A stretch of 64,000 bases of DNA, from assembly GCF_018139145.2 (NCBI RefSeq), contig NC_059477.1, positions 37,392,502 to 37,456,501 of the forward strand, given 5' to 3'. The notes under the pieces are model-generated. The model searched no databases. It had not been told where the DNA came from and saw nothing but the letters and a program-made list of their open reading frames with translations. Below, in pieces: positions 11,363-24,060 of the stretch (positions within the stretch are counted from its first letter, which is position 1; each line of letters starts with the position of its first letter). The position numbers and the translations under genes are program-made. The stretch is from Gymnogyps californianus (taxonomy: Eukaryota; Chordata; Aves; Accipitriformes; Cathartidae).

Positions 11363-11540
11363 TTAATTTCCCCAAGTCGAGTCTGTTTTGCCCGTGATGG
11401 TAATTGCTGAGTGCTCTCCCTGTCCTTACCTCGACCCACGAGCCTTTCGTTATATTTTCTCTCCCCTGTCCAGCTGAGGAGGGGAGTGACAGAGCGGCTT
11501 TGGTGGGCACCTGGTGTCCAGCCAGGGTCAACCCACCACA

Positions 11541-11545
11541 ATAAG
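11541..11545. repeat. Target-site duplication, right copy (ATAAG)
   Basis: Exact match to the five bases in front of the LTR. Confidence 0.85.
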
Positions 11546-14500
11546 CCTGATATTTATGGTCTCTAGAGCTGGGAGCTTTCAAAATGCACTTCTGAACACA
11601 TTATTGAATTAGTGATAGAAACAAATCATTATCCAATTAATAATTAGCAGAATGTTATTCAACCATAATAGAGAAGAACAAATTACAGAAGCATGCAGAA
11701 TTGCTAAGCCCTGAGAAATTATTCATGACAGGTTTTTTTTAAGCAGCTCAGTTTGTCTTGTTCACAATTAGTATCAGGTGACCTTTTAACATTTGCTAGC
11801 TGACATATTTATGGCTAATTAAGCCATTGCCTTATATATTGAATGCCAATCACTGTGATATTTAGACATTGTTCTTGCTTTATGAGATATGGGGGTAAGC
11901 GTGTTCCTCTTTTATTCCTTTCAGGTCTTCTGACTTCTCTTTGTTTCGGGCTCTTTTCCTTTTGCAGGACAGTGCTTTTCCTTCCTTTCCCTTGAACCAG
12001 GACAGAAGTGAGAAGTTGTAAGACTTAGAACTCAGTTCTTTGCTAGGTCCTTTTGAAGAACTTTTACAAAATATAGAAGGACAGATGTAAGAATGCAAAC
12101 TTTGCCTTAGAAGTAGATTTAAGTTTGTCCCAGACTTGATAATGCCATGAGTACAAAGTATAGGATAATAAAAATGGTGTAGAATAGAATAGGTCAGTTT
12201 GTAGCTTTTCTAGAGAGCAAACTCTGGGCTCTTGCCTTCTCGCAGCAATGATTTTCACTTCTCCTGACTGAAACCTGGCTGTTGAACTTACCACTTCAGT
12301 AGGGTGTAGTTCACTCGAGTCAATGTGACTTATTATGTGAATGTATCATAGTTATCAAGTGAATGTACTGTGAGTTTGAGTCTAATGTAGAAATTAATCA
12401 CTGCTCAGAGGGGTTCAGGGTCTGAGGCCCTGATCTTACACTGAGCTTTGTGAGCAATTCTGCATTTGCCACTTGGGCGGAAAAAAAACCAAACCAAAAA
12501 ACCATTAAAGTCTGTTCATCTGTGTTTGTCAGTAGTCTAGACTCCAACTCTCCTAAGCCTATTATCTGCAAATATATTAACCCTTTAAGCATACGTTCTC
12601 AACAGGAAATGGATTTTCTCCCCATTGGTGTAGTTACCGCATACAGAGTATCCCAAGGTCCAAAAACAGTGAAGACAAAAGCATTCCAGTTGTGCCTTAA
12701 TGGAAATGCGCTACTAGCTTGCCTGGTGTCTACAGGTTCTTCTGCCAGGACTGGAGACCTGGGCTGGAGGGACCTCTGCCCTGACCCAGCACAGCTGAGC
12801 ACTTGTGTGAATACTTTGTCAACTGTAGTGGGTACACAGGTCACACCTTGACTAATTTACCTATCCTCACTGCAATTTCATCTTGGGTTAGCTCATGATC
12901 ATTAGATACGACAAGCTTAAAGATACAAATCCCAGACTTTTCTGAATTTTATTCCTTTCTATACAAAACCTTTTCTCTGATGTCCAGAAAAAACACACCG
13001 TAGATTTTTTTCATGACTGGGTTTTGTGATTAGTCTACTGCTTTATTTTAGTGGTGTCGTCATTTCCCTTGATCGCCCATTCAATAAGCTCAAGAAATGA
13101 GTGACCTGCAGTTTCCAAATCGAGCTAATTCTTTTTTCCTGGATTTGGTTCACTCTTCTTTTCCTTCCTTTAATTTGGAAATGCACTTACGAAATTATTG
13201 ATAGAGGTGACTATCTCTGACTACATTAGAAAAATGTAATTGATATTTTTGCCTCAATTTGTCTTCCCATCAGAAGACTGGCTTATATTGCGTTCAGCTC
13301 ACCGCTAGTCCAGAGGGTCTTCATTCTCTGGCTGGTGTTTGAAGCATCCTCTTTGGACGTGAAATTGTCCTCTTAATTGCAGTTCATCCACTTCTGAATC
13401 TGTCATCCGAGTTCCTCGTACTAGTTTTGAATTTCCACCTCCTTTGTTTTGAATTATTTCATGTAGTTCCTTTGCCTCTCTTTTTTGTGGGTTTTTTTTT
13501 AATCTTAGAGGAACAAAGGGTGCCTCATCTGTTCCAAATCAAAGGCTGGAAATTTCTGTGCTCTCGCACAGAGGTTCTGCTTTTGATCCGACGGGCAATT
13601 TATGGAAAGCAGGAATTTATGAAGAGCGCTTATACTATTCAAATTATGCTGTGCTCGCAACAACAGGAACCTGGAAGAAAGACACAACAGACAAATAGAT
13701 CCTGGCTTTAAATCACAGAGTGGTTAGCTTCAACCTACAGTCACCTTAAAAAGCTTTAATTATCTCTAAATTTATGAAGGGCACGGCAGGGATGCTCATA
13801 TACCTCCTTATTCTCGACAGTGCAGTGTTTTGTTTTACGTGGTTTAGTTGCGGGTGAAGAAATCAAAGAGGGCTGGGGTTGCTCAGAGGGTTCCCTGGCA
13901 CCTGCTGACGCAGGGGTGTCACTTGGTTCCTCCCAGTCAGGTCGGTGTAACACTGCTACTGGGAATGCTGCTGGCAAGGTCACTCCTTGAAAATGTCAGG
14001 TTTAATCCTGGACGGGTGGGATTAGCAAACAGATGCACCAGGAGGAGTTAAAAATTCTGGTGACATGAAAACTCATAGTTTTTGTGGTTGCTGGAGGGAT
14101 GTTCCCTGCTCCGAGGCACTTCAGAGCAGTGTGTGCCAGCAGTGATAGTGCTGCTTCTGTCCTGATCAGCCGTGTCCCCAGCGTTGAGAGATTTAGGACA
14201 GTATGCAAAGGTCATGGATCAGGAATTTCAACTCCTACTGCTGAAAACCAGGTAGTGCCAAGTCTAACAAAGTTTGATTTTCTGAAAGGTCAGCCCAGAG
14301 TATTGCTGTATTTCTACCGGGGGCGTTCCTCTGGGGTTTATGCTCCCTTATTTGAAAATCCTGGCCACCAGCTTGATAGACATGGCATGACCTACCTGTG
14401 AGTTAACACAAGGACTTGCTCTGAAACCCTGCAATGTGTGAATCCCTGCACTGTTATTTTAGGAGAAAATGAGCTATTTTCAGGTAGCTTTTAGTCACTA

Positions 14501-14885
14501 GATTTTAATAATTGTTCTGCAAAATGATATTTGTGTAGCTGAAAAAACTATAAGCAGAGCTTAATAGGTTAAAGAAATGTGAGCCAAGTCTATCCTGGAC
14601 TGATAGGAAACTTAGCTTTCCTACAAGGTAACAATTTTGGGAAAAAAAAAGTTGGAAAAGCTACGTTGAATAAATGCCTGTTTATTTTTGAAAGTGTATC
14701 TATTCTGGCAATTACTGTGGTATACATTTTTTCCATATCTGGTAAATTGTATTTTGAAGAATGAAATTGTTGCAGAAGTCCCTGATTTTGTTTTGAAAAT
14801 CTTCAGAAGTAGAAACTTTTCTGAACAGAAGTTTCACCTGTGTTTTTGAAAATATTCCTAAGTATTTAATTTCATTCTTAGACTA

Positions 14886-14912
14886 AATGAAATTTTATAC
14901 TGAAATTTCATT
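14886..14912. repeat. AT-rich 9-bp hairpin
   Basis: Arms aatgaaatt (14886-14894) and aatttcatt (14904-14912) around a 9-nt loop. AT-rich and likely to occur by chance in such sequence. Confidence 0.6.
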
Positions 14913-16737
14913 TTTTAACACAAACCATTAATTCCAGAATCCAACTAGTTTTAGTTTTAAGTGGTTTCTGTACTTCCATAAACAGCATCCTACACACTTC
15001 TTATGGATGAGACCTCATTTCTGGAGGCCTCATTCTTGACAGCCTCATTTCTTTTCCAAGGAAAATGGGCAACTCTGCCTAGGCTGTCCTCTTCCCAGCT
15101 CCAGACCCCACACGTGACAGCCTCGGGATGCCTCCTCCTCCCTAAAAGTGTGGGAGTAGTAGGTGGTCTTGGCACCATCAGTTAATGATAACATGTAGAC
15201 CCCGTGTTCAGACTAGCCTACCCTTTTTTTGGCATTTGAGTTTAATTAAATATTACAATACTCCTGTTTCTCTCTGTGGTTTCCCCTATGTGGCTCTGCG
15301 GTATTTCTCTGTGGCCTTTTTATCACAGAAAAATGACTGTATTACTTAGCAGGACAAAGCTTTTCAAAGACTTCTTGAGGAAAAAGTTTCAGCTAAAAAT
15401 TCACCTTATTTTCTGCCCATCCCATCCCCTGGCATGGGAATTAAGGCTGGGTTTGGATCACGGGTGGCCGAAAGGTGTTGCCAGCTGCAGACAGGGCTGT
15501 CCTACCCCCGTGTCCCCACTTCAGGATTCTTCAAAGCCACTGTTGCCTTTTACTTGGTTTTCTGTTATCTCAAAGCTAAATAGCTTCTAAATTTAGCCCC
15601 AAAATCCTAGCTGGGTTCTCCTCTGGACCTCTATCTGACATTTCTACACATCTCCTTAGGTGTGCAGTGACACTCTTAATTACAGCTGTGGCTGCCAGGG
15701 GAGCTGTAAGCACAGAAACAGAGCCCGTAAAGGACTTGCCCTCCGTTTCTTGTTTGACTACAGGATTTTTACATATTGCTCTCATAACAGTGCTCAAAGA
15801 ATGTTGATTTATTCCCTATCTTTTCCATTCCTTTTTTCCAAAATCTATTCACCGTAAGAAAATTTAGCCACAGTTGTTCGTTCCTGGATGTTAAAAGACT
15901 TATCAAATGAAACTGGATCACAAGACAACTGTTCAGACATCGCTGTTCTCTATGTTTTTCTGGCAACAGAATCAAAGGTAAACAGCTGTCAAAAAAGTTT
16001 TTACTGAATGGGTCAAACTGGCTATCAAAGAAGCTTATTTAAAGCAAAGTAAGACTTCCCCCGAGGCACTAGTACGTAGAAATGCACATTCTTCTAGATC
16101 TTTATCTTCTTACAGAAAGCAAGCGTGCATCTTATGAGGAAATATTTAGAGGATTAGCTATTTGAGCAGCATACTCTGTAGGTGCTGCATTTAGTCATAG
16201 TGACGTCTGTTATTACTTCTTGGCTCTAAATAAAAATCTTTATAGCATGTCTTTTTGCCCAGATTTCTTTTATGCTTTTTGCTGCATTCCATAAAATGAC
16301 CCTTTTGAAGAGGCGGCAGTACCAGACTATGCAAAGGAATGATTTTTTACTAACCTCAAAAAGACTTTCTTGTGTTTGACGATCACCATCAGCCTCCACT
16401 TGCCGGACCACCTCTGCCCACCCTTGTTCATGTCCGTGCCTTTTGTTTCTATTATTAGGCTCAGTCAGTTTTTCTCTGTTTTTGACAGGTTGGTTAAAGC
16501 TCTTCCATGGGAGTTGGGAATGTTTTTAGTGTAGAAATAACAACTCGACATAGAAATAGTCTATCAGAGGTTTAGGAGAGCTTTGATAGCAAGTTAATGC
16601 ACTGGGCGATCTACTGCCATGATTTCTGCAGCAGGCTACAGTAAGAGTATCTCTTTGAAATGTGGCCCATCTCTTTGTCCTTAATAACGCATTTGTCACA
16701 AATACAGCCTGTTATGAAGCAAGGCCCTAATAAAATG

Positions 16738-16742
16738 TTACC
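16738..16742. repeat. Target-site duplication, left copy (TTACC)
   Basis: Five bases directly before the second LTR, repeated exactly at 17335-17339. Confidence 0.85.
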
Positions 16743-17003
16743 TGTCCTGGTTTCAGCTGGGACAGAGTTAACTCTCTTAGTACTTGGTGCAGCGGTGTGT
16801 TTTGGATTTAGTGTGAGAATACTGTTGATAACACACTGATGGTTTAGTTGTTGCTAAGTAGCGCTTATCCTAAGTTAAGGGCTTTTCAGTTTCCCATGCT
16901 CTGCCAGCGAGGAGGTGCACAAGAAGCTGGGAGGGAGCACAGCCAGGACAGCTGACCCCAACTAGCCAAAGGGATATTCCATACTATGGAACATCATGCC
17001 CAG

Positions 17004-17010
17004 TATATAA
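17004..17010 (+). promoter_or_regulatory. TATA box of the second LTR
   Basis: TATATAA within cagtatataaactgg, about 260 bp inside the LTR. This is the expected position of the U3 core promoter. Whether it is active cannot be told from sequence. Confidence 0.6.
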
Positions 17011-17092
17011 ACTGGGGGGAGTTGGCTGGGAGGGGCGGATCGCTGCTCAGGCATCGGTCAGCAGGTGGTGAGCAGTTGCATTGTGCATCACT

Positions 17093-17193
17093 GTTTTTTT
17101 TCCTTTTTTTCCCCTCTTCTTTTTTTTTTATATTCCTTTTCATTACTATTATTACTATATTTCATTATTATTATTGTTAGTATTATATTTTAC
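17093..17193 (+). repeat. Pyrimidine and (ATT)n low-complexity tract inside the LTR
   Basis: T runs broken by C, then repeated ATT/TTA triplets. It belongs to the LTR and varies in length between copies of such elements. Confidence 0.75.
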
Positions 17194-17334
17194 TTTAGCT
17201 ATTCAACTACTCTTATCTCAACCCACGAGTTTTACCTTTTTTCCTGATTCTCCTCCCCATCCCACTAGGAGTGGGAGGGGAGTGAGGGAGCGGCTGCATG
17301 GTGCTTAGCTGCTGGCTGGGGTTAAACCACAACA

Positions 17335-17339
17335 TTACC
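17335..17339. repeat. Target-site duplication, right copy (TTACC)
   Basis: Exact match to the five bases before the LTR. Confidence 0.85.
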
Positions 17340-20300
17340 ATACAAAGATAGATTTGGAATTAATATTTTTCTCTCCCTATGTCATTCCATTTAACATGTT
17401 ATATTGGAAGTATGAAGAAATACCATTTTAGCCTAAGCCTTTTCATTAATTATGTACTCTAATGTTAAGAGCTCTACACTTTTCCTGCTCATGGAGAACT
17501 TCATGATCTCTTTGAGACATGTGTAGCTGTACTGGGAAGTGACATGTACCTGTGGTAGTTCACAGGATTCCTCTCATGTCTTATATGGGTTTTTTTTCAA
17601 TGTTTTTTAACCTGATTGCCTTTTATACAGCTCTGATGAGCAGGACTTTCAGGCAAATAGATAGATGACAAATCATTTTTAAGTGGAAGTCACAGTTTCA
17701 TATCTTTACTGCTGGTGGAGAGCCCTGTGGCAGCTGGACATAGTAGGTGTGTTAGTGGATTTCGGTGAGAGTCAAAGGGTTTCACATCTGACATATTCTG
17801 AAGATCTTCAGAAGCAACATCATGTGTTTCTGCTTGTATGGAACAAGAGTCCTACAAAAATAAGAATTCCAGTTTTTGCACATAGGCCAGTGTCTGAATA
17901 AAATGATCTGAGTGCCCGAGCAGCAATGAGTTTGCTGGAGCAGTGCATACAGCAATGAAATGAGCATGACGGGGGAGATGGGCACATAGTGGATACCTTT
18001 TAAGGTGCCTGATGTAGTCTGCTTGATCAAAGAGTTTGGGAGACCAACTCAGAAACATAGCAACAGCTGAATTTAGAAGATTTGAGGAAATGAGCCTGAA
18101 TTAGGAAACGTGGATAAAATTAAACTTCAGCTTGGTCTGCTATGATTATCATAATGATATTGATGAGTAACTGAGAATTTATCCTACCTTAGTCTATTCC
18201 TGGGTCTGAGATATACTTTGAAATCTCTCTGTCCTCCAAGGTTTGCAAACGAGGATGGTGTAAATTAAATTAGTGAGAGTCTGGTTTGCAAAACTTCTAA
18301 TATCCCTCACTACAGACAGAGATTCCCTCTGTGAAATCTTAGATCTCATTTGTATTTGGTAGCATGGAGGAGTGACCATTAAAAATCGTATTATTTAACA
18401 AGATTGCATCGCTTTCTGCTTCTGTCTCAATTCATTGAAGTCCACCAGCAGAGAAGATTGAACTACACAACCAGACCGCTCAAAGTCACGCTGCGAAATT
18501 GAAACAAAAGTCTATCAGGAATTCAGTGCATCAGTACTCTGTGCTGGGGCCTGCTAATGTCACAAAAATGTCCTATTTCCATCTCAAGGTTTTCCATCAT
18601 CTAAATGAGTTGTACTGTTCTCGCCGTGCCTAAGCTGTGGAAAACCAGGACTGTTCCCTTTCTTAAAATCCTGTTTCCATCAGATGTTTTTTATACTACA
18701 GCTTTATTTAAGAAGGTTAGATGCATTTGTATCCCTGCCTCTGTAGCAAGGTGACCTCTGATAGCAGGAGTGAAACTCCTTATCCAAGCAGGCTGGACCT
18801 CACGGCAGCTACCTGGTGTTTGGAAAAGTGCTCACAGATCTTCCTAATGTTGGTAATGGTTAGTGGCATCTTTAAAACAGCGCCAGTATAATTAAAGTGT
18901 GTAGTTAGGTTTCTCATTTAGTGTTGATGAGATGAGAAGGAATTGAGGCAGTGTATTGATTTAAATGTATTGATCTGAGAGGTCACTGTGTCACTCGCCT
19001 CCCGTGATGGTGGGGAGGGAGGCTGTGGACGTCGCTGCCGGCTCAGAAGCTTCTCCCTGCCTTTTCAGTGCCTGTGTGACCTGCTCTTGAACAAAGGCCC
19101 TTATACTTGGTAATACCTCTCGAGTTTGTAAATTAAAGTACTAGGAACATATATTTAAAGGAAAAGAAAAAAGTTTTTTTTCATGTTGTTATGAGCTTTC
19201 TTGATAATATTAATTGCACGAGGATCTAATTGCTTTGCGTCCCTTTCTTCTGCAGAGTCATCTGGTGGTTTATTTTGTCTGAAATAAGAGCAATATTATA
19301 ATGCGTAATACTTCCTAATTATCAGGATACAAGGAAATGCATCAGCGTTTTACCGTAATGGAAACTGTCGCGTCGTTGTCCAAGGGAAGTTGTCTAAATG
19401 AGGCTTGTCTGTGTCTTGGGGTCGCAGCTTGGCAGCTGAAATGAGGCGGCATATTGTGTTGACTGTGCCTAACATGATATCTTTAGAAACTGGCAGAAAG
19501 ATGCTCTCCACAGAGGGCCCCAAACTCTGAAATTGAGTTTCTTAGTGTGCTCCAGCAGAGCCTGAAACCATTGACCTTCAGGCCGTATATCATTTACTGA
19601 TGGGGGCAGATATTTTTGGTGACATTTGGCGGCAGCTTTCTCCCAGTGATGGACCCTTGGCTCTGGAAGATGCTTCCCGCCTGGTCCAAATTGCCCAAGT
19701 CTATATTGATCTTCAGAGCGCTCTGCAATGTACATCTATTTTCGGAGCTACTGTGCAATTGGGCCTCTGAGAGAAGTCAGATGTAGGAGAAAGAGGGGAA
19801 TTTGACGGTCTGTGGACAATTTAATTTTGTCTTTGTGATGTATTGTGGAAGTGTGTTCAGCCTGTAAAAAAAGCCTTATTTTATTATATAAATCTCATAA
19901 TAATAATAATAAAAAATAAACACAATCTCAGGTTTGTTTTAAAAATCTGCTGTTACTATGAATTGAGTAGCCTGAAGAACATATATGTTAAACAATTCAT
20001 AATCAAGTACAGTGGGATGAGTTTCTTTCCTGATATACAGAGGATGAGGCCACTGAAAGAAAAAAAAAGCAGCTACTTATTTTTATTTGGACAAAGCAGA
20101 TGATTTTCCCAGTGGCAGGGTGATGAGCAAAGTATATAGAAAAACACAGCTGAGCTACTACCCTAGCTGCTATTGATCCTAGTGGATGATTTTTTTATTT
20201 GAGTAAGGACTTCCTTAAGATGTCAGGGCTCCAAAGCAGCCGGCCCAGCCCTTCACTGCAGGGGAGCAGCCCCAGGAGGAGGGGGAATCATTTCCACAGC

Positions 20301-21021
20301 TGGTTTTGGAGCCCAGACAGATTTGTGCAGTGGATTTCTGCCTGTCTGCATCATAAGTTCCCTGTGAGGTGAATGTACACTGTGAAGTCCTATTTATTTG
20401 CAATATTTATTTGCGCTTAGAAGGCAGCAGGCGACTCTCTCTTCTCCGGAAGAGTTCTCAGCTTGTTCTGCAATCTGTTACAAGGAATGTGCTAATTAAT
20501 GGCGATTTCCTTATTTAGTTAAAAGATTAAATATATCAACTGTTATGGTTTGTATGTAACTCAAAGTGTAAGCTTGCAAGTTCTTTAAGGAAGAAAACTG
20601 TAATGCAAAATCAAAAGAAATTAGGAATCATAATGCAAAGTCAGCATCAACCCAACTGCCTCATCAGGATTTATAGAGACTGTGAAATTGAGCAATAAAA
20701 CCAACCTTTGGATGAATTTCAATAACAATGATGTTGAGTTAAACTTACCAGCGTTTTTTACAAGTCCTCTCTGGTCTATTTAGAATCTATAATCAGTCTG
20801 CTACGAGCTAACGAGAGCATGTGCCTCTTTGCTGAGAAGAGCAAGTAGGAATAAATTAGCTAAGGGTCTATTATTTGAGCTTTGCAAAATATTTGATGTG
20901 AAAGTTATTTTTGCTGGGTTTTTTTGGTTGTGCATTTACTGAATGTATTCATTAGATTATCTCTTAAATTTCCCAGCTAGCAAACTAATAATGCATAAAA
21001 TCGCTCAAATCCTTGCGTATT

Positions 21022-21037
21022 AAAAAAAAAAAAAAAA
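21022..21037 (+). repeat. A16 homopolymer
   Basis: Sixteen A residues in a row. No element body is visible immediately upstream, so I do not call it a retroposon tail. Confidence 0.85.
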
Positions 21038-22274
21038 GGTTAAACATTTGTTCCATGGCAATATTACATCCTTTTCAGATGCGACTGAAGTTGTTAGCAA
21101 CTTTAAGACTCCCAGACTTATTCTGCTTAGTTTCCTTCAGTTAATAAAGTTCTCCCCTGAAGCAGGATTTAAATGTTTGGACCTGGATTGCTTAGGATGA
21201 GGTGCTCCCCTTGTAGCTCACAAGTTTCTGGAGCCTTCGATCATGCCGTGTGGCCCATGGCTGATGGCTGCCTTATCTGTGGCACATTGGGAAAGCCCCA
21301 ACCATAAAGCTATGATCAGCTGGTGGAGTTAGTCTCTTAACTGCAGTCTATGCTCGATGCTGAGTTTTAACCTGAGTTAGAACATGAGGTTTGCTTTGTA
21401 GGAGATCCCAAAGCTTCAGCTGAGCTGAATCTGGCCCGCCAAGTGCCATGGTCCACCAGGTCTCCCTTATAAAGTCTTTAGCTATTAGACTTTTAGCACC
21501 ACATGGATTTACTGGTGTTATTCTACGTATTTCACAGTCAGTAACCAAATGAATGTAAATATTAATTGCAAAATTAATTGATGGTTTTTTTCTGTACCTT
21601 TGGTCTGTGTAATTAGAAACATTTCTTCTGTGTCACTGTCCTCTCTGTTGCTGCCTTGTTTGTTAGAGGGTGATCTCTTTTATCCTGTAGACTCCAAGGG
21701 AAATTAGTGGTGTTATTACCAGTGGCAGTTGCGGTGATGCACAGAATTGTCCCTCTCATAGTAATGACCTTGAGTTTTATGAAGCACCTCAAGATTTACT
21801 AACAAGGGTAGAACCACTAGAAGTTTGTTAATTGAAATGATGAAATATGTTAGAGAGGATACAAATGAGTTTAAAGCCAATTCAATTAGAAGTGCATCTG
21901 TTTCCAAAGCTGCTGGAGAAATGTTGTTTATTTTCAAATCACTTTTAAGTCAGCCTCTTGGAATCCTGTTGGCACTGTTGTTTAACGCTGTGTGCAGACC
22001 TTACACCCGCAGCAAATTTATCATTTGGAAGTGCAACAGTCAGGTGGATGCCAGTGTCTTACGTTAGCTTGTAAACCTACTAATCACCTGCTTCTCCCAC
22101 CACGATCCGTTTGCGAATACAGAGGCGGACATGGAAGAACACTGCAGCCCCTCGCTGGCTGTGCCTGGTGTGATACGTACAGCATCTTGTGTAGGTGGGA
22201 AAGAAATTGTGCTACTGCAAAACTCTCACCCGGTGCTGCAGTGCTATCCACAGCCTCTTCGTGCTTCTGCGCCG

Positions 22275-22497
22275 CTGACACCCACCAGCCCATCGTCCAG
22301 CTGCCTCCTATTGCCTTGGCTTTTTTGAGTTCCACAGCAAAAATAACAGTTTTTACACCATGTATTTGAGCCTTAACCTCTGACACCCACCAGACCATCA
22401 TCCTCACTTCATTCATCTACCTGCTATTGCTTTGTCTCTTGGGCTGCACAGAAGAAATGAGATGAGTAATAGGTCCTACATGGTGTGTTTGAGCCTT
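22275..22497 (+). repeat. Diverged tandem duplication, two copies of about 100-120 bp
   Basis: Copy 1 (about 22275-22373) and copy 2 (about 22380-22497) share the same order of words. Each begins 'ctgacacccaccag-ccatc', continues with 'ctgctattgc' or 'tcctattgcc', then a 'cagcaaaaataa' or 'cagaagaaatga' segment, and ends 'acaccatgtatttgagcctt' or 'catggtgtgtttgagcctt'. Copy 2 has an insertion of about 19 bp. The copies are well diverged, so the event is not recent. No coding function is seen. Confidence 0.65.
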
Positions 22498-22710
22498 CCC
22501 AGTACATCCTGTGTAATCTGTGGGTGCTTTGTTTATTATAGACACTTTAGGGAACAGACTCCATTTGTGGCTTGTAGAGCAACAAGCACATTGTTCTTAA
22601 TGAATAAATAATAGTAAAATGAGCTGTGCAGCCTAGGTAAATGCATTTGTTCATCCCATTACGTTGGCAGTGTCTCAGTAGTAAAACAATAGCACTTAAA
22701 CATAGAAAAG

Positions 22711-22880
22711 GCTTATTTGATCATCCAGCTCAATTTTTCCTGCCAATTCAGGACTATTCCCAGTAGTATGTTTCAAAGTGCCTACTTAAATATCGCACGC
22801 ACTGGTGTTCCCGTCGCTACCTCCTGCGACAGCTGTGTGTGCAGCTCCAGCTCTGTGGCGTTCAGGACCCTGCTGTTGGT
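22711..22880 (-). mobile_element. Old CR1-clade LINE fragment, antisense
   Basis: The plus strand reads 'gatcatccagctcaattttt' and then 'cctgccaattcaggactatt'. This follows the antisense of the 3' part of old CR1 elements, which runs 'ggtcatctagtcc...ctgccaatgcaggattgttc' in my memory of the consensus. The following 'cccagtagtatgtttcaaag' also keeps the order. Divergence is heavy and the ends are approximate. Confidence 0.6.
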
Positions 22881-24001
22881 TCAGATAGGACAGAGGCTTC
22901 ATCTGTTGTTTCTAAATTAAATGAGCTTTATTTTAATGGTATTTGAGATTTTGTAGAATAAAAGAAAAGAGGTTGAAGGAAGCTTCAAGAAATAATATAA
23001 GAACACATGGAAAGCAGGCTGAGCGGGGCTGGGGAGAAGAGGACATCTTTTTCCATAGGTGGTCTTGGAAACTCAACGAATTTTTGGTACCAGGTTCTGC
23101 AGAGGAGAGAAAAACGGGGAAAGTGATAGATAAGTGAGATGTTGAAGGATGACACTGACAAAACCAGCTGTGTAAACTCAACCTTGAGTTAGTCTCCTCA
23201 GGCTGAGCAACAATAACTCAGAAATGTGTTTATGCCGTTTCCTTTATTCATATTCTGTTATGGTAAGAAGTATTTCTCTGGATAATAGCCTGAATATAGA
23301 ATTCTTTATTCATAGGTTATTTTAATACCATATCTCCCTTGTTGTTTTTTTGTTACGCACCATGCCAATGCTATAAGTTCTCTAGGAATGCCAATACTAG
23401 GATTATTGTGGGTATCCAAACTGAAGTCTTTTTGGCCCCCTGACAATGGCAAGCCATTGCTTGGCTCCTGCAGAGGAAAACAAATATCCTGTTCTCATAG
23501 GCAATGGATGAGCTGAGTACAACATTATTTACTAGTTTCTCATAAAAAGATAGCTATAAAGGCATTGTCTATCTGAGCAGAGAGGATATGACATAGAGAT
23601 TTTTGGAGGAAAATTTTTGTTGAATAAAATCTTTGATCCATGGGTATCTCAGCATAGGATTAACCTCAAGTGGTTGGTAGAAGAAATAATGGCAGCCTGT
23701 GAGAAGAGCTTGAAAGTAAGTTATGTCCCCATTTTGATTCTGTAGCATTGTTCAATATGGAGAATTGGCTTTCTCTGGGCAGTATGGTAATTTAATGCTC
23801 TATTAGCTGGCCATTATTTGTTTATACTTAATGTAATTTAGAAATATGGGTGAGGAAACTCAAAAAGTAATGAGCTGGCCTCTTAGCAACAGGACGTCTT
23901 TAGAAATTCTGTGGTTCGCAGAGGGATCCCCACAGCACTTCCCGGGGATGCAATGCAATAGGTTTCTTTAGGTTTGTTTATTGTAACTTTTCCTTCCTCT
24001 T

Positions 24002-24060
24002 CCTTATATTTCTTTTTTGTATTATATTTCTTTTTTTGGTCTTATATTTCTTTTTATTAT
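24002..24060 (+). repeat. Short triplication of a ttatatttcttttt motif
   Basis: Three imperfect copies of about 18-20 bp start near 24004, 24022 and 24042, each reading ttatatttctttttt or nearly so. Confidence 0.7.

Larger units (their letters stand above)
10408..11540 (+). mobile_element. Solo LTR of an avian endogenous retrovirus (1,133 bp), 5-bp TSD
   Basis: The element starts TGTATTGGG and ends CCCACCACA (TG...CA termini) and is flanked on both sides by the direct repeat ATAAG (10403-10407 and 11541-11545). It is clearly richer in G+C than the surrounding intron. Plus orientation is set by an AATAAA at 11357-11362 near the 3' end and by the resemblance of its last 110 bp to the other LTR in this window. 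No second LTR, primer-binding site or gag-pol-env sequence is present, so this is a solo LTR left by recombination. The 5-bp duplication suggests an ERVL-type or related element, but the class is inferred. The long open frames inside it (up to 219 codons on the minus strand, 10556-11215) result from stop-poor GC-rich repeats and are not genes. Confidence 0.9.
16743..17334 (+). mobile_element. Solo LTR of an avian endogenous retrovirus (592 bp), 5-bp TSD
   Basis: The element starts TGTCCTGGTTTCAGCTGGGA and ends AAACCACAACA, with TG...CA termini and a perfect TTACC duplication on both sides. I recognise the start, the 'ggacagctgacccc' block, the 'cagtatataaactgggggg' TATA region and the 'tctcaacccacgagtttta' end as a very common LTR type of neoavian birds. 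The family name is not certain to me. A TATATAA at 17004-17010 sets the plus orientation. A pyrimidine and (ATT)-rich tract follows at 17093-17193. No AATAAA is visible after the TATA box; where related copies, as I recall, have ATTAAA this one has ATTCAA, so the poly(A) signal seems lost. There is no internal viral sequence. Confidence 0.92.
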
